Origin: Hippasteria phrygiana
Lineage: Eukaryota; Echinodermata; Asteroidea; Valvatida; Goniasteridae
Assembly (NCBI GenBank): GCA_037893225.1
Contig: JAZGUH010000550.1
Coordinates: 1-64,000, forward strand
Reading direction: 5' to 3'
DNA: 64,000 nucleotides
The notes below the pieces were generated by a model. That model was given only the letters and a program-made list of their open reading frames with translations. It had not been told where the DNA came from and ran no database searches. Below, one piece after another: positions 51,966 through 61,940 of this stretch; within the stretch, counting starts at the first letter, position 1, and each line of letters opens with the position of its first letter. A program made the position numbers and the translations under genes.

Positions 51966-53820
51966 TAAGAAGCCGCCGATGATTGCAACATGTAGCGCCA
52001 GATCTAAGCTATCCATACATGTCAAAATTACTGCATTTGGTTGATATTTCACGCAATTATGAATGAGTAAAGCAAGACCATACACCAGGGAATTTGACAG
52101 GCATGGAGCAATAAATAAAAGGTAATATGTACACAGATGTTGGCCAGAAAGAAAATAAACATTGCGAGGTCTGAATTTTCTCCACAAGTGTTAACTCTAA
52201 GAAGCCGCCGATGATTGCAACATGTAGCGCCAGATCTAAGCTATCCATACATGTCAAAATTACTGCATTTGGTTGATATTTCATGCAATTATGAATGAAT
52301 GAAGCAAGTCCATACCGCAGGGAATTTGACATGCATGGAGCAATAAATAGAAGGTAATATGTACACAGATGTTGGCCGGAAAGAAAATAAACATTGCGAG
52401 GTTTGAATTTTCTCCACAAGTTTTAACTCTAGGAAGCCGCCGATGATGCAACATGTAGCGCCAGATCTAAGCTATACATACATGTCAAAATTACTGGATT
52501 TGGTTGATATTTCATGCAATTATGAATGAGTAAAGCAAGTCCATACCCCAGGGAATTTGACATGCATGGAGCAATAAATAGACGGTAATATGTACACAGA
52601 TGTTGGCCGGAAAGAAAATAAACATTGCGAGGTTTGAATTTTCTCCACAAGTTTGAACTCTAAGAAGCCGCCGATGATTGCAACATGTAGCGCCAGATCT
52701 AAGCTATCCATACATGTCAAAATTACTGAATTTGGTTGATATTTCATGCAATTATGAATGAATAAAGCAAGTACATACCCCAGGGAATTTGACATGCATG
52801 GAGCAATAAATAGAAGGTAATATGTACACAGATGTTGGCCGGAAAGAAAATAAACATTGCGAGGTTTGAATTTTCTCCACAAGTTTTAACTCTAGGAAGC
52901 CGCCGATGATTGCAACATGTAGCGCCAGATCTAAGCTATACATACATGTCAAAATTACTGGATTTGGTTGATATTTCATGCAATTATGAATGAGTAAAGC
53001 AAGTCCATACCCCAGGGAATTTGACATGCATGGAGCAATAAATAGACGGTAATATGTACACAGATGTTGGCCGGAAAGAAAATAAACATTGCGAGGTTTG
53101 AATTTTCTCCACAAGTTTTAACTCTAGGAAGCCGCCGATGATTGCAACATGTAGCGCCAGATCTAAGCTATCCATACATGTCACAATTACTGCATTTGGT
53201 TGATATTTCATGCAATTATGAATGAGTAAAGCAAGTCCATACCCCAGGGAATTTGACATGCATGGAGCAATAAATAGACGGTAATATGTACACAGATGTT
53301 GGCCGGAAAGAAAATAAACATTGCGAGGTTTGAATTTTCTCCACAAGTTTGAACTCTAAGAAGCCGCCGATGATTGCAACATGTAGCGCCAGATCTAAGC
53401 TATCCATACATGTCAAAATTACTGCATTTGGTTGATATTTCATGCAATTATGAATGAGTAAAGCAAGACCATACCCCAGGGAATTTGACAGGCATGGAGC
53501 AATAAATAAAAGGTAATATGCACACAGATGTTGGCCGGAAAGAAAATAAACATTGCGAGGTTTGAATTTTCTCCACAAGTTTTAACTCTAGGAAGCCGCC
53601 GATGATTGCAACATGTAGCGCCAGATCTAAGCTATCCATACATGTCAAAATTACTGAATTTGGTTGATATTTCATGCAATTATGAATGAGTAAAGCAAGT
53701 CCATACCCCAGGGAATTTGACATGCATGGAGCAATAAATAGACAGTAACATGTACACAGATGTTGGCCGGAAAGAAAATAAACATTGCGAGGTTTGAATT
53801 TTCTCCACAAGTTTGAACTC
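51966..53820. repeat. 8-mer HOR (1,855 bp), copy 1
   Basis: Order: m3-prime, m4 (g120), 231-bp m5, m6, m5, m7, m1, m2. Compared with 32949-34803 it lacks the m13 between m5 and m7. Confidence 0.88.
52430..52660. repeat. 231-bp m5 monomer, deletion lineage 1, copy 3
   Basis: Same missing t, 19,017 bp after copy 2, inside the first 8-mer. The neighbours on both sides match those of 33413 (m4 with g120 before, m6 after). Confidence 0.92.
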
Positions 53821-55675
53821 TAAGAAGCCGCCGATGATTGCAACATGTAGCGCCAGATCTAAGCTATCCATACATGTCAAAATTACTGCATTTGGTTGAT
53901 ATTTCACGCAATTATGAATGAGTAAAGCAAGACCATACACCAGGGAATTTGACAGGCATGGAGCAATAAATAAAAGGTAATATGTACACAGATGTTGGCC
54001 AGAAAGAAAATAAACATTGCGAGGTCTGAATTTTCTCCACAAGTGTTAACTCTAAGAAGCCGCCGATGATTGCAACATGTAGCGCCAGATCTAAGCTATC
54101 CATACATGTCAAAATTACTGCATTTGGTTGATATTTCATGCAATTATGAATGAATGAAGCAAGTCCATACCGCAGGGAATTTGACATGCATGGAGCAATA
54201 AATAGAAGGTAATATGTACACAGATGTTGGCCGGAAAGAAAATAAACATTGCGAGGTTTGAATTTTCTCCACAAGTTTTAACTCTAGGAAGCCGCCGATG
54301 ATGCAACATGTAGCGCCAGATCTAAGCTATACATACATGTCAAAATTACTGGATTTGGTTGATATTTCATGCAATTATGAATGAGTAAAGCAAGTCCATA
54401 CCCCAGGGAATTTGACATGCATGGAGCAATAAATAGACGGTAATATGTACACAGATGTTGGCCGGAAAGAAAATAAACATTGCGAGGTTTGAATTTTCTC
54501 CACAAGTTTGAACTCTAAGAAGCCGCCGATGATTGCAACATGTAGCGCCAGATCTAAGCTATCCATACATGTCAAAATTACTGAATTTGGTTGATATTTC
54601 ATGCAATTATGAATGAATAAAGCAAGTACATACCCCAGGGAATTTGACATGCATGGAGCAATAAATAGAAGGTAATATGTACACAGATGTTGGCCGGAAA
54701 GAAAATAAACATTGCGAGGTTTGAATTTTCTCCACAAGTTTTAACTCTAGGAAGCCGCCGATGATTGCAACATGTAGCGCCAGATCTAAGCTATACATAC
54801 ATGTCAAAATTACTGGATTTGGTTGATATTTCATGCAATTATGAATGAGTAAAGCAAGTCCATACCCCAGGGAATTTGACATGCATGGAGCAATAAATAG
54901 ACGGTAATATGTACACAGATGTTGGCCGGAAAGAAAATAAACATTGCGAGGTTTGAATTTTCTCCACAAGTTTTAACTCTAGGAAGCCGCCGATGATTGC
55001 AACATGTAGCGCCAGATCTAAGCTATCCATACATGTCACAATTACTGCATTTGGTTGATATTTCATGCAATTATGAATGAGTAAAGCAAGTCCATACCCC
55101 AGGGAATTTGACATGCATGGAGCAATAAATAGACGGTAATATGTACACAGATGTTGGCCGGAAAGAAAATAAACATTGCGAGGTTTGAATTTTCTCCACA
55201 AGTTTGAACTCTAAGAAGCCGCCGATGATTGCAACATGTAGCGCCAGATCTAAGCTATCCATACATGTCAAAATTACTGCATTTGGTTGATATTTCATGC
55301 AATTATGAATGAGTAAAGCAAGACCATACCCCAGGGAATTTGACAGGCATGGAGCAATAAATAAAAGGTAATATGCACACAGATGTTGGCCGGAAAGAAA
55401 ATAAACATTGCGAGGTTTGAATTTTCTCCACAAGTTTTAACTCTAGGAAGCCGCCGATGATTGCAACATGTAGCGCCAGATCTAAGCTATCCATACATGT
55501 CAAAATTACTGAATTTGGTTGATATTTCATGCAATTATGAATGAGTAAAGCAAGTCCATACCCCAGGGAATTTGACATGCATGGAGCAATAAATAGACAG
55601 TAACATGTACACAGATGTTGGCCGGAAAGAAAATAAACATTGCGAGGTTTGAATTTTCTCCACAAGTTTGAACTC
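53821..55675. repeat. 8-mer HOR (1,855 bp), copy 2
   Basis: Same order as copy 1 at offset 1,855, including the 231-bp m5. I saw no marker difference between the copies after their first m2 border. Confidence 0.88.
54285..54515. repeat. 231-bp m5 monomer, deletion lineage 1, copy 4
   Basis: Same missing t, 1,855 bp after copy 3, in the second 8-mer. Confidence 0.92.
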
Positions 55676-55908
55676 TAAGAAGCCGCCGATGATTGCAACA
55701 TGTAGCGCCAGATCTAAGCTATCCATACATGTCAAAATTACTGCATTTGGTTGATATTTCACGCAATTATGAATGAGTAAAGCAAGACCATACACCAGGG
55801 AATTTGACAGGCATGGAGCAATAAATAAAAGGTAATATGTACACAGATGTTGGCCGGAAAGAAAAAAAAAAATTGCGAGGTTTGAATTTTCTCCACAAGT
55901 TTGAACTC
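55676..55908. repeat. 233-bp m3 monomer with an 11-base poly-A run
   Basis: Where all other monomers have 'gaaaataaacattg', this one has g followed by 11 a (55862-55872) then 'ttg'. The t and c interruptions are gone and one base is gained. This also removes the second AATAAA. Slippage or a read error at a homopolymer are both possible. Confidence 0.9.
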
Positions 55909-57532
55909 TAAGAAGCCGCCGATGATTGCAACATGTAGCGCCAGATCTAAGCTATCCATACATGTCAAAATTACTGCATTTGGTTGATATTTCATGCAAT
56001 TATGAATGAGTAAAGCAAGACCATACCCCAGGGAATTTGACAGGCATGGAGCAATAAATAAAAGGTAATATGCACACAGATGTTGGCCGGAAAGAAAATA
56101 AACATTGCGAGGTTTGAATTTTCTCCACAAGTTTTAACTCTAGGAAGCCGCCGATGATTGCAACATGTAGCGCCAGATCTAAGCTATCCATACATGTCAA
56201 AATTACTGAATTTGGTTGATATTTCATGCAATTATGAATGAGTAAAGCAAGTCCATACCCCAGGGAATTTGACATGCATGGAGCAATAAATAGAAGGTAA
56301 TATGTACACAGATGTTGGCCGGAAAGAAAATAAACATTGCGAGGTTTGAATTTTCTCCACAAGTTTTAACTCTAGGAAGCCGCCGATGATTGCAACATGT
56401 AGCGCCAGATCTAAGCTATACATACATGTCAAAATTACTGGATTTGGTTGATATTTCATGCAATTATGAATGAGTAAAGCAAGTCCATACCCCAGGGAAT
56501 TTGACATGCATGGAGCAATAAATAGACGGTAATATGTACACAGATGTTGGCCGGAAAGAAAATAAACATTGCGAGGTTTGAATTTTCTCCACAAGTTTGA
56601 ACTCTAAGAAGCCGCCGATGATTGCAACATGTAGCGCCAGATCTAAGCTATCCATACATGTCAAAATTACTGAATTTGGTTGATATTTCATGCAATTATG
56701 AATGAATAAAGCAAGTACATACCCCAGGGAATTTGACAGGCATGGAGCAATAAATAGAAGGTAATATGCACACAGATGTTGGCCGGAAAGAAAATAAACA
56801 TTGCGAGGTTTGAATTTTCTCCACAAGTTTTAACTCTAGGAAGCCGCCGATGATTGCAACATGTAGCGCCAGATCTAAGCTATCCATACATGTCAAAATT
56901 ACTGAATTTGGTTGATATTTCATGCAATTATGAATGAATAAAGCAAGTACATACCCCAGGGAATTTGACATGCATGGAGCAATAAATAGAAGGTAATATG
57001 TACACAGATGTTGGCCGGAAAGAAAATAAACATTGCGAGGTTTGAATTTTCTCCACAAGTGTTAACTCTAAGAAGCCGCCGATGATTGCAACATGTAGCG
57101 CCAGATCTAAGCTATCCATACATGTCAAAATTACTGCATTTGGTTGATATTTCATGCAATTATGAATGAATGAAGCAAGTCCATACCCCAGGGAATTTGA
57201 CATGCATGGAGCAATAAATAGAAGGTAATATGTACACAGATGTTGGCCGGAAAGAAAATAAACATTGCGAGGTTTGAATTTTCTCCACAAGTTTTAACTC
57301 TAGGAAGCCGCCGATGATTGCAACATGTAGCGCCAGATCTAAGCTATACATACATGTCAAAATTACTGGATTTGGTTGATATTTCATGCAATTATGAATG
57401 AGTAAAGCAAGTCCATACCCCAGGGAATTTGACATGCATGGAGCAATAAATAGACGGTAATATGTACACAGATGTTGGCCGGAAAGAAAATAAACATTGC
57501 GAGGTTTGAATTTTCTCCACAAGTTTGAACTC
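55909..57532. repeat. Seven mixed monomers between the 8-mers and the 19-mer
   Basis: 55909 m1, 56141 m2-like with 'agaagg' and t161, 56373 m5, 56605 chimera of m6 (a113) and m13 (g135, c165), 56837 m6 with g3, 57069 m4, 57301 m5. The order is not repeated elsewhere in the window and has several composite units. Confidence 0.78.
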
Positions 57533-60500
57533 TAAGAAGCCGCCGATGATTGCAACATGTAGCGCCAGATCTAAGCTATCCATACATGTCAAAATTACTG
57601 AATTTGGTTGATATTTCATGCAATTATGAATGAATAAAGCAAGTACATACCCCAGGGAATTTGACATGCATGGAGCAATAAATAGAAGGTAATATGTACA
57701 CAGATGTTGGCCGGAAAGAAAATAAACATTGCGAGGTTTGAATTTTCTCCACAAGTTTTAACTCTAGGAAGCCGCCGATGATTGCAACATGTAGCGCCAG
57801 ATCTAAGCTATACATACATGTCAAAATTACTGGATTTGGTTGATATTTCATGCAATTATGAATGAGTAAAGCAAGTCCATACCCCAGGGAATTTGACATG
57901 CATGGAGCAATAAATAGACGGTAATATGTACACAGATGTTGGCCGGAAAGAAAATAAACATTGCGAGGTTTGAATTTTCTCCACAAGTTTGAACTCTAAG
58001 AAGCCGCCGATGATTGCAACATGTAGCGCCAGATCTAAGCTATCCATACATGTCAAAATTACTGCATTTGGTTGATATTTCATGCAATTATGAATGAGTA
58101 AAGCAAGACCATACCCCAGGGAATTTGACAGGCATGGAGCAATAAATAGAAGGTAATATGCACACAGATGTTGGCCGGAAAGAAAATAAACATTGCGAGG
58201 TTTGAACTTTCTCCACAAGTTTTAACTCTAGGAAGCCGCCGATGATTGCAACATGTAGCGCCAGATCTAAGCTATCCATACATGTCACAATTACTGCATT
58301 TGGTTGATATTTCATGCAATTATGAATGAGTAAAGCAAGTCCATACCCCAGGGAATTTGACATGCATGGAGCAATAAATAGACGGTAATATGTACACAGA
58401 TGTTGGCCGGAAAGAAAATAAACATTGCGAGGTTTGAATTTTCTCCACAAGTTTGAACTCTAAGAAGCCGCCGATGATTGCAACATGTAGCGCCAGATCT
58501 AAGCTATCCATACATGTCAAAATTACTGCATTTGGTTGATATTTCATGCAATTATGAATGAGTAAAGCAAGACCATACCCCAGGGAATTTGACAGGCATG
58601 GAGCAATAAATAAAAGGTAATATGCACACAGATGTTGGCCGGAAAGAAAATAAACATTGCGAGGTTTGAATTTTCTCCACAAGTTTTAACTCCAGGAAGC
58701 CGCCGATGATTGCAACATGTAGCGCCAGATCTAAGCTATCCATACATGTCAAAATTACTGAATTTGGTTGATATTTCATGCAATTATGAATGAGTAAAGC
58801 AAGTCCATACCCCAGGGAATTTGACATGCATGGAGCAATAAATAGACAGTAACATGTACACAGATGTTGGCCGGAAAGAAAATAAACATTGCGAGGTTTG
58901 AATTTTCTCCACAAGTTTGAACTCTAAGAAGCCGCCGATGATTGCAACATGTAGCGCCAGATCTAAGCTATCCATACATGTCAAAATTACTGCATTTGGT
59001 TGATATTTCACGCAATTATGAATGAGTAAAGCAAGACCATACACCAGGGAATTTGACAGGCATGGAGCAATAAATAAAAGGTAATATGTACACAGATGTT
59101 GGCCGGAAAGAAAATAAACATTGCGAGGTTTGAATTTTCTCCACAAGTTTGAACTCTAAGAAGCCGCCGATGATTGCAACATGTAGCGCCAGATCTAAGC
59201 TATCCATACATGTCAAAATTACTGCATTTGGTTGATATTTCATGCAATTATGAATGAGTAAAGCAAGACCATACCCCAGGGAATTTGACAGGCATGGAGC
59301 AATAAATAAAAGGTAATATGCACACAGATGTTGGCCGGAAAGAAAATAAACATTGCGAGGTTTGAATTTTCTCCACAAGTTTTAACTCTAGGAAGCCGCC
59401 GATGATTGCAACATGTAGCGCCAGATCTAAGCTATCCATACATGTCACAATTACTGAATTTGGTTGATATTTCATGCAATTATGAATGAGTAAAGCAAGT
59501 CCATACCCCAGGGAATTTGACATGCATGGAGCAATAAATAGACAGTAACATGTACACAGATGTTGGCCGGAAAGAAAATAAACATTGCGAGGTTTGAATT
59601 TTCTCCACAAGTTTTAACTCTAAGAAGCCGCCGATGATTGCAACATGTAGCGCCAGATCTAAGCTATCCATACATGTCAAAATTACTGCATTTGGTTGAT
59701 ATTTCACGCAATTATGAATGAGTAAAGCAAGACCATACACCAGGGAATTTGACAGGCATGGAGCAATAAATAAAAGGTAATATGTACACAGATGTTGCCC
59801 AGAAAGAAAATAAACATTGCGAGGTCTGAATTTTCTCCACAAGTGTTAACTCTAAGAAGCCGCCGATGATTGCAACATGTAGCGCCAGATCTAAGCTATC
59901 CATACATGTCAAAATTACTGCATTTGGTTGATATTTCATGCAATTATGAATGAATGAAGCAAGTCCATACCCCAGGGAATTTGACATGCATGGAGCAATA
60001 AATAGAAGGTAATATGTACACAGATGTTGGCCGGAAAGAAAATAAACATTGCGAGGTTTGAATTTTCTCCACAAGTTTTAACTCTAGGAAGCCGCCGATG
60101 ATTGCAACATGTAGCGCCAGATCTAAGCTATACATACATGTCAAAATTACTGGATTTGGTTGATATTTCATGCAATTATGAATGAGTAAAGCAAGTCCAT
60201 ACCCCAGGGAATTTGACATGCATGGAGCAATAAATAGACGGTAATATGTACACAGATGTTGGCCGGAAAGAAAATAAACATGGCGAGGTTTGAATTTTCT
60301 CCACAAGTTTGAACTCTAAGAAGCCGCCGATGATTGCAACATGTAGCGCCAGATCTAAGCTATCCATACATGTCAAAATTACTGAATTTGGTTGATATTT
60401 CATGCAATTATGAATGAATAAAGCAAGTACATACCCCAGGGAATTTGACATGCATGGAGCAATAAATAGAAGGTAATATGTACACAGATGTTGGCCGGAA

Positions 60501-61940
60501 AGAAAATAAACATTGCGAGGTTTGAATTTTCTCCACAAGTTTTAACTCTAGGAAGCCGCCGATGATTGCAACATGTAGCGCCAGATCTAAGCTATACATA
60601 CATGTCAAAATTACTGCATTTGGTTGATATTTCATGCAATTATGAATGAGTAAAGCAAGTCCATACCCCAGGGAATTTGACATGCATGGAGCAATAAATA
60701 GACGGTAATATGTACACAGATGTTGGCCGGAAAGAAAATAAACATTGCGAGGTTTGAATTTTCTCCACAAGTTTGAACTCTAGGAAGCCGCCGATGATTG
60801 CAACATGTAGCGCCAGATCTAAGCTATCCATACATGTCAAAATTACTGCATTTGGTTGATATTTCATGCAATTATGAATGAGTAAAGCAAGACCATACCC
60901 CAGGGAATTTGACAGGCATGGAGCAATAAATAAAAGGTAATATGCACACAGATGTTGGCCGGAAAGAAAATAAACATTGCGAGGTTTGAATTTTCTCCAC
61001 AAGTTTTAACTCTAGGAAGCCGCCGATGATTGCAACATGTAGCGCCAGATCTAAGCTATCCATACATGTCAAAATTACTGAATTTGGTTGATATTTCATG
61101 CAATTATGAATGAGTAAAGCAAGACCATACCCCAGGGAATTTGACAGGCATGGAGCAATAAATAGACGGTAATATGTACACAGATGTTGGCCGGAAAGAA
61201 AATAAACATTGCGAGGTTTGAATTTTCTCCACAAGTTTGAACTCTAGGAAGCCGCCGATGATTGCAACATGTAGCGCCAGATCTAAGCTATCCATACATG
61301 TCAAAATTACTGCATTTGGTTGATATTTCATGCAATTATGAATGAGTAAAGCAAGACCATACCCCAGGGAATTTGACAGGCATGGAGCAATAAATAAAAG
61401 GTAATATGCACACAGATGTTGGCCGGAAAGAAAATAAACATTGCGAGGTTTGAATTTTCTCCACAAGTTTTAACTCTAGGAAGCCGCCGATGATTGCAAC
61501 ATGTAGCGCCAGATCTAAGCTATCCATACATGTCAAAATTACTGAATTTGGTTGATATTTCATGCAATTATGAATGAGTAAAGCAAGACCATACCCCAGG
61601 GAATTTGACAGGCATGGAGCAATAAATAAAAGGTAATATGCACACAGATGTTGGCCGGAAAGAAAATAAACATTGCGAGGTTTGAATTTTCTCCACAAGT
61701 TTTAACTCTAGGAAGCCGCCGATGATTGCAACATGTAGCGCCAGATCTAAGCTATCCATACATGTCAAAATTACTGAATTTGGTTGATATTTCATGCAAT
61801 TATGAATGAGTAAAGCAAGTCCATACCCCAGGGAATTTGACATGCATGGAGCAATAAATAGACGGTAACATGTACACAGATGTTGGCCGGAAAGAAAATA
61901 AACATTGCGAGGTTTGAATTTTCTCCACAAGTTTGAACTC
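57533..61940. repeat. 19-mer HOR (4,408 bp), copy 1
   Basis: Order: m6, m5, m13 (c211), m7, m1, m2, m3, m1, m2 with c60, m3-prime, m4, m5, m6 with g198 on the preceding unit, m5-like, m1, m8-related units, m9 and an m2-like monomer (61709) with g156. 59389-60780 follows 25293-26684 at offset 34,096. Private marks: c at 58693 ('actccagg') and c at 59798 ('gttgcccag'). Confidence 0.82.
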
